From assembly GCF_900103445.1 (NCBI RefSeq), contig NZ_FNHS01000001.1, forward strand, positions 434,001 to 498,000: a DNA stretch of 64,000 nucleotides. Direction: 5' to 3'. Source of the stretch: Methylobacterium phyllostachyos (GTDB taxonomy: Bacteria > Pseudomonadota > Alphaproteobacteria > Rhizobiales > Beijerinckiaceae). Shown here piece after piece: positions 33,902 to 41,587 of this stretch; the stretch's first letter is position 1, and each line of letters starts with the position of its first letter. The notes beneath the pieces are model-generated. The model saw only the letters and a list, made by a program, of their open reading frames with translations, did not search any database and was not told the origin of the DNA. The position numbers and the translations under genes are program-made.

Positions 33902-35470
33902 TCAATGCAGACGCTCGGCGATGCGGTCTGCCACTCTGAGCGCGTTGGCGATGATGGTCAGCGTCGGGTTCACCGCACCGATCGAGGGGAAGAAGCTCGC
34001 GTCGGTGACGTACAGGTTGTCGAGTTCGTGCGCTTTGCAATCGAGGTCGAGCACGCTCGATCGCGGGTCGGTGCCGAAACGCAGCGTGCCGGCCTGGTGC
34101 GCCGTGCCGGATAGCGGGATATCCTTGCCGAGGTACAGCGAGCGCTCGAACAGGTAGCTGTAGAGCCCGCCCGGCCCAAGCAACTCCTCCAGCTTGGCGC
34201 GCAGCCTTTGATGCGCCTCACGGTTGTTCTCGGCGATGTCGAGGATCACCCGGCCGTCCCGGTCGATCGAAACGCGGTTGTCCGGATTGGGCAGATCTTC
34301 GCTCTGCAGCCAGAAGTCGATGGAGTGTCTGGCCATCATGTCGAACGGGGCGTTGGGCAGGAAGCCCGTCCACTTGGGGAACTCCTCGCCGCGAATCTGC
34401 TCCGGGTGCGTCTTGGCGCACATTTGGATCAGGCCCATAGGGTGATCCCATTCCTTCGAGCCGAAGTAGAAGTCCGAAACCGCGAGAGTCTTTTGGAAGA
34501 CGGTCTCGTTGACGGCCTTCGACAGACCCATCAGCACCGACATGTTGTGGCGCACGTAGTTGCGCCCAACCTGATCCGATCCGTTAGCGAGACCATTTGG
34601 GTGGACGTTGTTTGCCGAGCGTAGGAACAGCAGCGCCGAGGACAGCGCGCCGCAAGCGACCACGACGATGTCGGCGGAGTAGCGCTCGGCGCGGCCTTCG
34701 CGGGTGACGCGCACACCGGTCACCGTCCTACCTTTAGGATCGGTCTCCAGCCGCGTGACGGTGGCGTTGACCAGGAGCGTCACGTTGTCGTGCCGGGCGA
34801 GCGTCGGGTCGACGGTCATGACCTGGGCGTCGGCCTTGCCGTTCAAGAGGCAGGGGAACCCGTCGAAAGCGTCGCAGCGGATGCAGATCGAGGTCGGCGT
34901 GGGCTTGCCGTCGCGCTCGTCGAGCTTGATGCCGAGCGGCAGGTGGAACGGGCGTAGGCCTTCTTTCGCCCAATCGTCCGACAGCCGCTGGATGCGCGGC
35001 TCGTGGCTGACCGCCGGGTGTGCGTAGCCGCCGCTCGACCATGGCTCGGTCGGATCCTCGCCGCGCGTGCCGTGGACCGCGAACAGTGCCTCGGCCTCCG
35101 CGTAGAATGGCTCGAACTCCCGGTAGGAGACCGGCCATGCCGGCGAGACGCCGTCGACGTGGCGCAATTCCTCGAAGTCCCGCTCGCGCAGCCGAAACAG
35201 GGCCGCGCCGTAGACCTTGGAGTTGCCGCCGACGTAGTAGTGCAGGCCTGGGTGGAACGCCCGCCCGTCGCCGCCATACCACGTCTCGGGCGCCTGATAC
35301 TTGCCGTCGACGAAGACGGTCTTGGCGCTCCAGTTCGCTTGCTCACGCGGCAGATAGTCGCCACGTTCCAGCATGAGGATGCGCTTGCCAGTGCCGGCGA
35401 GGCGATGGGTCAGGGAGCCACCACCGGGACCTGAGCCGATCACGATGATGTCATAGTGATCCTGCGACAT
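33902..35470 (-). CDS. GMC oxidoreductase, choline dehydrogenase-like
   Basis: 522 residues. FAD motif IIVIGSGPGGGSLTHRLA at the N-terminus, GGNSKVYGAALFRLRERDF, and the C-terminal catalytic region LSGTAHQAGTLRFGTDP followed by GAVNPTLTIIANALRVADRI. It differs from the large subunit at 24477 and has no small-subunit gene next to it. ATG 35470 gives a standard start (MSQDHYDIIVIG); a longer frame starts at 35536. Substrate is unknown; the GH15 and lactonase neighbours point to sugar or polyol oxidation. Confidence 0.84.
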   Translation of the reverse strand: MSQDHYDIIVIGSGPGGGSLTHRLAGTGKRILMLERGDYLPREQANWSAKTVFVDGKYQAPETWYGGDGRAFHPGLHYYVGGNSKVYGAALFRLRERDFEELRHVDGVSPAWPVSYREFEPFYAEAEALFAVHGTRGEDPTEPWSSGGYAHPAVSHEPRIQRLSDDWAKEGLRPFHLPLGIKLDERDGKPTPTSICIRCDAFDGFPCLLNGKADAQVMTVDPTLARHDNVTLLVNATVTRLETDPKGRTVTGVRVTREGRAERYSADIVVVACGALSSALLFLRSANNVHPNGLANGSDQVGRNYVRHNMSVLMGLSKAVNETVFQKTLAVSDFYFGSKEWDHPMGLIQMCAKTHPEQIRGEEFPKWTGFLPNAPFDMMARHSIDFWLQSEDLPNPDNRVSIDRDGRVILDIAENNREAHQRLRAKLEELLGPGGLYSYLFERSLYLGKDIPLSGTAHQAGTLRFGTDPRSSVLDLDCKAHELDNLYVTDASFFPSIGAVNPTLTIIANALRVADRIAERLH

Positions 35471-35668
35471 CGACGCGTCCCACGAAGTCCACCGGCAATT
35501 CGAGGCTACAAGCGGTGACGTTTGGATCTGTTCCAATCCGAATGTTCTGCATTTCAGAACGATTTACGCGGGTAAGTCTGTCGGCCTCGCGCGTTCGTCG
35601 CATGTGCAGCGGGATCCGCCCCGCGATCGGCCCTCTCACGCGACCCTTCCCTTACATCCGGATCATGC

Positions 35669-36142
35669 ATGACCTCCCTCGCTGAATGGCTGAACACCGC
35701 CACTCCGTTTCTGGCCAAGCTCTGTCTCGTGTGCCTCTTCCCCCTGAGCGCCCTCGACAAAGTCGTGCACTGGGACCAAGCGATGAAGCAGGCTCGCTCA
35801 ACGCCGATCCCCGGCCCGGCAGTGCTGCTGATGCTCGGCATCCTGGTCGAGGCGATCACCCCGGTGCTGATCGTCGCCGGATGGTGGGACCGTGCCGCCG
35901 CGTTCGTGCTGATGGGCTTCTGCGCCGTCACCGCGCTGCTGTTCCACCGCTGGTGGGAGTACCCGCACTTCTGGTCCGGGCAGGGCGAGGGTAAGTCGCA
36001 CTTTTGGGACTTCTTCAAGAACTTCGGGCTGGTTGGCGGCCTGCTGCTCATCGTCATCGTCGGCGGCTACGTGCCGGTCGGCCAACTCGTGCGAGATCCC
36101 CTCGCGCCCGGCCCGCGGGCGGCCTTGCCCACAGCGCATTGA
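35669..36142 (+). CDS. DoxX-family membrane protein
   Basis: 157 residues and four membrane helices with the DoxX pattern: FPLSALDKVVHWDQAMKQA after helix one, PAVLLMLGILVEAITPVLIV as helix two, and GLVGGLLLIVI as the last helix. DoxX proteins were first described with thiosulfate:quinone oxidoreductase and also occur in redox-stress complexes. It is the first gene of the long plus-strand block and is divergent from the GMC gene. It lies upstream of the riboswitch, so it is probably transcribed from its own promoter. Confidence 0.82.
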   Translation: MTSLAEWLNTATPFLAKLCLVCLFPLSALDKVVHWDQAMKQARSTPIPGPAVLLMLGILVEAITPVLIVAGWWDRAAAFVLMGFCAVTALLFHRWWEYPHFWSGQGEGKSHFWDFFKNFGLVGGLLLIVIVGGYVPVGQLVRDPLAPGPRAALPTAH

Positions 36143-36235
36143 GCGAGGGCAGACGATGATGTTGCGTGGAACCCCGGGCACTTCCGGCCGTTCTGCGCAT
36201 CGATAGTTCCTGCCGCATAGCGCGGGGACGCTGTC

Positions 36236-36327
36236 GCAGATGGGGATGGAGCTCCCCGACAACCGCCCTCGCCGAGGGCTGATGGCTCCTACCGCGAGGG
36301 CGCGATCCGTTCGCCCGCGGTAGGAGC
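36236..36327 (+). promoter_or_regulatory. Fluoride riboswitch (crcB motif) with anti-aptamer hairpin
   Basis: The aptamer hallmarks appear in order: GGGGATGGAGCTCCCC, GACAACCGCC, a short hairpin (CTCGCCGAGG), then GCTGATGGCTCCTACC ending at about 36292. The 3' strand of the aptamer, GCTCCTACCGCG (from 36285), also pairs with CGCGGTAGGAGC-like DNA ending at 36327 through an inner stem GGGCG/CGCCC. This long hairpin excludes the aptamer fold and should act as the off switch. It lies 57 bases before the crcB start. Binding of fluoride should favour expression of crcB and the genes behind it. Confidence 0.92.
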
Positions 36328-36384
36328 GTGTCTCCACCGCGGACCGACGACCAAGCCCTTTCAGAGAGAAGGGGGACTGGTTCC

Positions 36385-36777
36385 GTGAATTTTCTGATCG
36401 TGATGTTGGGTGCGGGGCTAGGCGGCGGGGCGCGGCACGGCGTGAACGTCGCAGTCTCTCGGCTGGCCCCCGACATCGATTTCCCGCTGGCCACCCTGAT
36501 CATCAATGTCCTCGGCTCGTTTCTGATGGGCGTGCTTGCCGAGAGCTTCGTGTTGCGCGGGGCCGGCGGGCATCCCGCGAAGCTCCTCCTCACCACCGGG
36601 GTTCTAGGCGGCTTCACGACCTTCTCGACCTTCTCCCTCGACGCAGTCAGCCTGTACGACCGCGGGCAGGTCGCGGCGGCCGGCCTCTACGTAGTCCTGT
36701 CGGTGGCCGGCGGCCTCGTCGGCTTGGTGGCGGGCCTCGCACTGGCCCGCGTCGCCCTGTCGGGAGGCGCGTCATGA
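36385..36777 (+). CDS. crcB: Fluoride channel CrcB/Fluc
   Basis: 130 residues and four membrane helices. Fluc motifs are present: GAGLGGGARHGVN near the start, NVLGSFLMG (the N-x2-G-S-F-x-x-G signature) and GVLGGFTTFSTFS (the phenylalanine-box and threonine track). It forms a dual-topology dimer that lets fluoride leave the cytoplasm. The GTG at 36385 was chosen because AAGGGGGA lies upstream and the protein then has standard length; an earlier in-frame GTG (36328) lies at the end of the riboswitch hairpin. Its stop overlaps the next gene (ATGA). Confidence 0.93.
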   Translation: MNFLIVMLGAGLGGGARHGVNVAVSRLAPDIDFPLATLIINVLGSFLMGVLAESFVLRGAGGHPAKLLLTTGVLGGFTTFSTFSLDAVSLYDRGQVAAAGLYVVLSVAGGLVGLVAGLALARVALSGGAS

Positions 36778-37388
36778 ACCGCGCCCTCGTCCTTATCCGC
36801 CACGGGCAGAGCACGGCCAACGCTGCCGGCGAATTCACCGGCAACCGGGACGTGCCGCTGACGCCCCTCGGCCGCGAGCAGGCCCGCGCCGCCGGCCGCC
36901 GCCTCCTAGAGCGCGGCCTCTACCCCGACGCAGCCTTCTGTTCGACCCGCGCGCGCACCGCCGAGAGCGCCGAGCTGATCCTTGACGCACTGGGCCGCTC
37001 CGGGCTCCCCGTCGAGCCAGGCGCGGCGCTGGACGAGCGCGATTACGGAGCGCTCACCGGCCTGACCCATACCGAGGCCGAGGCGCGCTGGGGGGCCGAA
37101 CAGGTCCGCGTCTGGCGCCGCGCCTTCGCCGATGCGCCGCCGGACGGTGAGAGCATCCGGGACACGCTCGCGCGGGTCGCGCCCTACCACATCACGCACA
37201 TCCTGCCTGCGGCGATGCGCGGACCCGCCCTCGTAGTCGCCCACGGCAATTCCCTGCGCGCGCTGGTCACCGCCATCGAGGGACTGTCCACGACAGAGAC
37301 CGAGTATCTCGAAATCCCGACCGGCTCGCTGCGGCTCTACCGGCTCGCGAACGACAGCTCGATCGAGGCCCGCGAGATCGTCGCCTAA
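36774..37388 (+). CDS. gpmA: Phosphoglycerate mutase-like histidine phosphatase
   Basis: 204 residues. LIRHGQSTANAAGEFTG (catalytic histidine), STRARTAESAELIL, the glutamate in LDERDYGALTGLT, and VVAHGNSLRALV (second histidine) follow the cofactor-dependent phosphoglycerate mutase pattern, although the protein is shorter than E. coli GpmA (250). It would interconvert 3- and 2-phosphoglycerate, the step before enolase. Translationally coupled to crcB and two genes upstream of an enolase gene, so the fluoride-controlled operon would carry two consecutive steps of lower glycolysis. A general phosphatase role is possible. Confidence 0.82.
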   Translation: MNRALVLIRHGQSTANAAGEFTGNRDVPLTPLGREQARAAGRRLLERGLYPDAAFCSTRARTAESAELILDALGRSGLPVEPGAALDERDYGALTGLTHTEAEARWGAEQVRVWRRAFADAPPDGESIRDTLARVAPYHITHILPAAMRGPALVVAHGNSLRALVTAIEGLSTTETEYLEIPTGSLRLYRLANDSSIEAREIVA

Positions 37389-37410
37389 ATTCGACACTCT
37401 GGAGATCAAG

Positions 37411-37602
37411 ATGATCAATGCGCCAAACCACGATCCGGACCCCGAGTTGGAGGACATCCGCCAGCTCGGCCTGATCGCGCACCAGCATCGCAAGGCGGCG
37501 CGCAAGCTCGGCGTCTCGCACGGCACGATGGCCGTGATCTGGCTCCTCGTCGTGGCGGTGCTGGTCGCCGCCCTCGTCGGGCTGTTCCTCGCCACGCGCT
37601 GA
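37411..37602 (+). CDS. Small single-helix membrane protein
   Basis: 63 residues: a charged, histidine-containing N-terminus (NHDPDPELEDIRQLGLIAHQH) and one C-terminal helix (MAVIWLLVVAVLVAALVGLF). A ribosome binding site (CTGGAGATC) precedes the ATG, and the gene fits tightly between the mutase and enolase genes, which supports it as real. No function is known; the position suggests a helper of the fluoride response. Confidence 0.65.
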   Translation: MINAPNHDPDPELEDIRQLGLIAHQHRKAARKLGVSHGTMAVIWLLVVAVLVAALVGLFLATR

Positions 37603-37656
37603 GCTGAGATCCGCCGACGCGCGCATCCGCACCATTCCCTCGAACGGAGACATGCC

Positions 37657-38946
37657 GTGAGCATCACCGCCATCTGCAATCTTGACGCGCTAGAGATCCT
37701 CGACTCGCGCGGCGAGCCGACCCTCCAGGTCCGCGTAATCCTCGAAGGCGGTGCGAGCGCGGTCGCCGCCGTGCCGGCAGGCGCATCCACCGGTCGGCAC
37801 GAGGCGCGAGAGGCGCGCGACGCGGACCCCGAGCGCTACCGCGGGCGCGGCGTCAGCCGGGCAGCCTCGGCCGTGCGGGGGCGGATCGCCGAGGGTCTGC
37901 GCGGGCTCGACGCCGCCGACCAGAAGCAAATCGACGGACGGCTGATCGCCCTCGACGGGACGCCGGACAAGTCCGGACTCGGCGCCAACGCGATCCTCGG
38001 TGTATCCATGGCCGCCGCCCGCGCCGCCGCTCAGGCCTCCGGTCGGCCGCTCTACGTCCATCTCGGCGGCGGCGATGCGACCCTCCTGCCGATGCCGTGC
38101 CTGAATGTCCTCAACGGCGGCCGGCACGCCGATTCCTCCCTCGACGTGCAGGAGTTCATGCTCGTGCCGGTCGGCATGCCGACCTTCGCCCGGGCGATGC
38201 GTTGCGCCGCCGAGACGTATCACGCGATCCGCGACCTGCTGCACGAGCGGTCCTTGAGCACGGCGGTGGGCGATGAGGGCGGCTTCGCCCCCAAGCTCCC
38301 CGACAATGAGGCAGCGCTCGACCTGATCGTCGCGGCGACCGAGCGGGCGGGCTACCGCCCGGGGGAGGACGTCGCCATCGCCATCGATCCGGCCGCGACC
38401 TCCTTCGCGGTCGAGGGCGGCTACGATCTGGTCCGCTCCGGCACCGGGCGGCTCGACCGGGGCGGGTTGCTCGCGCTCTACGGCCGCTGGATCGAGCGCT
38501 GGCCGATCGTCTCGATCGAGGACGGGTTCGGCGAGGACGACTGGGCCGGCTTCGTCGCGCAGACCGCGGCACAGGGCAAGCGCATCCAGGTGATGGGCGA
38601 CGACCTGCTCTGCACGAACACGCGCCTCATCGAGCAAGCGATCGCCGAGGACGCCTGCAACGCGGCATTGATCAAGCTCAACCAGATCGGCACCGTGACG
38701 GAGACGGCGGCGGCTGTCGCGATGTGCCGCGAGGCCGGCTGGGCGAGCATGGTCTCGCACCGCTCGGGCGAGACTACCGACGCGTTCATCGCCGATTTCG
38801 CGGTGGCTATGGGCTGCGGCCAGATCAAGTCGGGCGCGCCCTGCCGGGGCGAGCGGCTCGCCAAGTACAACCGCCTCTTGGAGATAGAGGCCGAGCTCGG
38901 CCCCCGCGCCCGATTCGAGAACCCGTTCGCACACCGCCGCCACTGA
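37657..38946 (+). CDS. eno: Enolase, divergent paralogue in a fluoride operon
   Basis: 429 residues, full length. Catalytic and metal residues are all present: E207 (GDEGG), D244 (AIDPAAT), E288 (SIEDGFGEDDW), D315 (MGDDL), K340 (LIKLNQIGT), H368 (SHRSGET) and K391 (GQIKSG). Some near-invariant neighbours differ: HADSS instead of HADNN (S160-S161), SHRSGETTD instead of GETED (T374) and MGDDLLCTN instead of VGDDLFVTN. The start is GTG 37657, in ATGCCGTGAGC. It converts 2-phosphoglycerate to phosphoenolpyruvate. Enolase is inhibited by fluoride with phosphate, and enolase genes are known members of fluoride riboswitch regulons, so this is probably an extra, inducible copy. Confidence 0.92.
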   Translation: MSITAICNLDALEILDSRGEPTLQVRVILEGGASAVAAVPAGASTGRHEAREARDADPERYRGRGVSRAASAVRGRIAEGLRGLDAADQKQIDGRLIALDGTPDKSGLGANAILGVSMAAARAAAQASGRPLYVHLGGGDATLLPMPCLNVLNGGRHADSSLDVQEFMLVPVGMPTFARAMRCAAETYHAIRDLLHERSLSTAVGDEGGFAPKLPDNEAALDLIVAATERAGYRPGEDVAIAIDPAATSFAVEGGYDLVRSGTGRLDRGGLLALYGRWIERWPIVSIEDGFGEDDWAGFVAQTAAQGKRIQVMGDDLLCTNTRLIEQAIAEDACNAALIKLNQIGTVTETAAAVAMCREAGWASMVSHRSGETTDAFIADFAVAMGCGQIKSGAPCRGERLAKYNRLLEIEAELGPRARFENPFAHRRH

Positions 38947-39044
38947 TCGGCGCATGCGAAACGACAGCATCGCGTCATCCCGTTGGACGGGAGCGATCCG
39001 CTGCAGGAGGCTCAACATCAAAGGTCGAACTTGAGGAGGTCGCG

Positions 39045-39314
39045 ATGACCCGCGCGATGTCGAGCGCGGCAGTGACGGCGCATCGCAGCGAGGCACGACC
39101 CGCTTCGCCGCGTCTGATCGAACGGCTGCGCGAGTTGGAGGACGGATCCCGCGCCCGGGTCGACCCGCAGGCGGTGCAGATCTTCGCCTCGGCGCGGAGG
39201 CTGCTCGGGGACCTGTGCCACCTACCGGATCTGGACAACACACCACTGGACCTACGAGCTCGCCGTTCGTTCGCGAAAACTGATCGAAACCATCGCTACG
39301 TTCCGTTGGAATGA
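39045..39314 (+). CDS. Small hypothetical protein
   Basis: 89 residues, hydrophilic and arginine-rich, with no recognised domain. Support comes from a near-perfect ribosome binding site (TTGAGGAGGTCGCGATG) and its place between enolase and the exporter on the same strand. The middle is probably helical (SPRLIERLRELEDGSRARV). Confidence 0.5.
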   Translation: MTRAMSSAAVTAHRSEARPASPRLIERLRELEDGSRARVDPQAVQIFASARRLLGDLCHLPDLDNTPLDLRARRSFAKTDRNHRYVPLE

Positions 39315-39371
39315 AAGGTAGCCGGTTGCGAAGGTGGGCTCACCCTCCGGAGCGCCACCACGGAAGCGACC

Positions 39372-40463
39372 ATGACAACCTCGGCCCCATCCTTATTTCC
39401 CGTCACGCTCGCCTCGGCCGTACGTCGCGTCCTGCCGGGCCTCGCCCTCTGCCTCGCGGTCACGGCGGCCGCCATCGGGCTGGAGGCGGCGGAGGAACAT
39501 TTATTTGGCCGCGCGTGGCTGGAAGCCCTGGTGCTCGCCATCGTCATCGGCACTGCGGTCCGCACCGCCTGGAACCCCGGCCCGCGCTTCTTCCCCGGCA
39601 TCGCCTTCGGCGCCAAGACCGTGCTGGAGGTCGCCGTCGTTCTGCTCGGCGCCTCGCTCAGCGTCGCCACGCTGCTCGCCGCCGGCCCAGGGCTGCTCGT
39701 CGGAATCGCCGCCGTGGTGACACTAGCCATTGCCGCGAGCTACGGCATCGGTCGCGCGCTCGGGCTGCACCCGAGGCTCGCCATCCTCGTCGCCTGCGGC
39801 AACTCGATCTGCGGCAACTCCGCCATCGCCGCCGCCGCCCCGGTGATCGGCGCCGAGGCCGAGGACGTCGCCTCCTCCATCGCCTTCACCGCCGTGCTCG
39901 GCGTCCTCGTCGTGCTCGGCCTGCCGCTGCTCGTGCCGCTGCTCGGCCTGTCGCCGATGCAGTACGGCGTGCTCGCCGGCCTGACGGTTTACGCCGTGCC
40001 GCAGGTGCTTGCGGCGACCGCGCCGGTGGCCGCGCTGAGCGTGCAGGTCGGCACGCTGGTCAAGCTAGTGCGCGTTCTGATGCTCGGGCCGGTGGTGCTG
40101 GCGCTCTCGCTCGGCGCGAGCCGGCTGCGCGAGGAGACGGATGTTCCGGCCCCGCACGTCACCGCGGGCGAGCGCCCGAAGTCCGGGCGCTTGGCTCTGC
40201 ACCGGATGGTGCCGTGGTTCATCCTGGCCTTTCTCGCGATGGCAGGCCTGCGATCGGCCGGGCTGATCCCGCAGGCGGCGCTCCATCCGATCGCACTGAT
40301 TGCCAACGTGCTCACAATCGTCTCGATGGCGGCGCTCGGGTTGGGGGTCGACGTGCGGAGCGTCGCGGGAGCCGGCGCCCGGGTGACGCTGGCGGTGGTC
40401 GCCTCGCTCGCCGCTCTGACCGCGGTCAGCCTCGGCCTGATCCGCATCCTCGGCATCGCCTGA
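39372..40463 (+). CDS. YeiH-family putative sulfate/anion exporter
   Basis: 363 residues with about ten membrane helices. Family motifs: FFPGIAFGAKTVLEVAVVLLGASLS, CGNSICGNSAIAAAAPVIGA and LVKLVRVLMLGPVVLALSL, matching the YeiH/UPF0324 group. Members are predicted sulfate or sulfonate-related exporters, often beside sulfite- or taurine-degradation genes. Here it lies among sulfur-oxidation genes and downstream of a fluoride-controlled operon, so removal of sulfate or sulfite is the likeliest role. Confidence 0.87.
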   Translation: MTTSAPSLFPVTLASAVRRVLPGLALCLAVTAAAIGLEAAEEHLFGRAWLEALVLAIVIGTAVRTAWNPGPRFFPGIAFGAKTVLEVAVVLLGASLSVATLLAAGPGLLVGIAAVVTLAIAASYGIGRALGLHPRLAILVACGNSICGNSAIAAAAPVIGAEAEDVASSIAFTAVLGVLVVLGLPLLVPLLGLSPMQYGVLAGLTVYAVPQVLAATAPVAALSVQVGTLVKLVRVLMLGPVVLALSLGASRLREETDVPAPHVTAGERPKSGRLALHRMVPWFILAFLAMAGLRSAGLIPQAALHPIALIANVLTIVSMAALGLGVDVRSVAGAGARVTLAVVASLAALTAVSLGLIRILGIA

Positions 40464-40592
40464 CCCAAATTATCGAAAATACAGAACGAAATGTGCTGAA
40501 CAAACCGTTTTTCAGAATGCCAGGGGAAGTCCATCTTGAACCCAAGGCGGTCGGCCGAAGGAGCCGGGACCGCCGATCCAAAAGAGAGTCCC

Positions 40593-40733
40593 ATGACCGA
40601 GCCGGCCATCATCGAGACCGCCGAGCAGGCCCGCGAGGGCGAGACCAGCGGGCACATGCGCTGGGTCCTCCTGTGGAGCGTCGCCCTGTCCATCGCGGCG
40701 ATCGCCATCGCCGGCCTCGCCATCGTCGGCTGA
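40593..40733 (+). CDS. Small single-helix membrane protein
   Basis: 46 residues: an acidic N-terminus (TEPAIIETAEQAREGE) and one helix (WVLLWSVALSIAAIAIAGLA). AAAAGAGAG precedes the ATG at 40593. It resembles accessory subunits of respiratory complexes in size and layout, but no family is recognised. It lies 40 bases upstream of the Tat-exported protein gene. Confidence 0.5.
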   Translation: MTEPAIIETAEQAREGETSGHMRWVLLWSVALSIAAIAIAGLAIVG

Positions 40734-40773
40734 CCGCCGACGCCCCGATCCTGATCCAGCAGGAGGATACATC

Positions 40774-41577
40774 ATGACGTTCAAGACCGGACGGCGCGGA
40801 GCGCTGCAGATTCTTAGTCTCGGCCTCGCCGCGGGAGCGGCGGGCGGCACGGCCCTAACGCCGGCGGCAGCCCGGGCCGCGATCCCCGACAAGTATCCCC
40901 TTGTCGAGGCCGGGGCGGGCGACCTGCGCGCCTTGATGGAGCGCCTCGCCAAGGCGCCGCGACGGCGCGACTTCAAGACCGTGCCGATGATCCTCACCAA
41001 GCCCGAGGAGTGGGACCACGAGGCGCTCACGGAGGTGATGGCCTACAGACCCAAACCGAAGCAGGTCTGGGACAACACCGACATCGCCAGCCCCTGGCTC
41101 AACCTGATGCGCAACGCGCTGAACGCGCAGGTCTGGTCGTTCCGCCACCCGGACTTCCTCGCGGTCTCGGCGACCCACGGCACGGCCCACCTCGCGCTCT
41201 ACGATCAGGAGACCTGGGACAAATACAAGCTCGCCGACCTCGCCGGGCCGAAGTTCAAGTCGAACACCCTGATCGTCGAGGGCAAGGCGGCCTCGGCCGA
41301 CCCGAAGAACTTCGAGGATCCGGCCGGCGTGTTCTCGCCCGAGGACAACGCGATCCCGGTTCTGATGCGGCGCGGCGTGGTGTTCACCTCCTGTCACAAC
41401 GCGATCTGGGAGGAGGCCGGCGGCCTGATCGCCAAGGGCGTCAACCCGGACAAGCTCAGCCACGAGGCGCTCGCGGCCGAGCTGACCAACCATCTCATCC
41501 CCGGCGTGATCCTCACGCCCGGCGCCGTCGGCACGCTGCCCGAGCTGCAGCAGGCCGGTTTCCACTACGCGAAGTGA
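40774..41577 (+). CDS. Tat-exported protein with a C-terminal DsrE-like region
   Basis: 267 residues. A twin-arginine signal (GRRGALQILSLGLAAGAAGG) ends near AARAAIPDK, so the folded protein goes to the periplasm. The last 80 residues, GVVFTSCHNAIWEEAGGLI then IPGVILTPGAVGTLPELQQAGFHYAK, follow the same pattern as the DsrE-like protein at 622-1089 (GVRFLVCANTL ... LVPSGVAELARLQAMGFAYI), including one conserved cysteine. The first 150 residues are unassigned. Tat export suggests a bound cofactor, or oligomerisation before export. A role in sulfur carriage is inferred from this likeness and the neighbours. Confidence 0.6.
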   Translation: MTFKTGRRGALQILSLGLAAGAAGGTALTPAAARAAIPDKYPLVEAGAGDLRALMERLAKAPRRRDFKTVPMILTKPEEWDHEALTEVMAYRPKPKQVWDNTDIASPWLNLMRNALNAQVWSFRHPDFLAVSATHGTAHLALYDQETWDKYKLADLAGPKFKSNTLIVEGKAASADPKNFEDPAGVFSPEDNAIPVLMRRGVVFTSCHNAIWEEAGGLIAKGVNPDKLSHEALAAELTNHLIPGVILTPGAVGTLPELQQAGFHYAK

Positions 41578-41587
41578 GGAGGGCTCG

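Noticed and set aside
37690..39246. Long minus-strand open frame of over 500 codons opposite the enolase gene
   Set aside because: It is a by-product of high-GC codon bias; the plus strand encodes a clear full-length enolase, and the minus translation has no domains.
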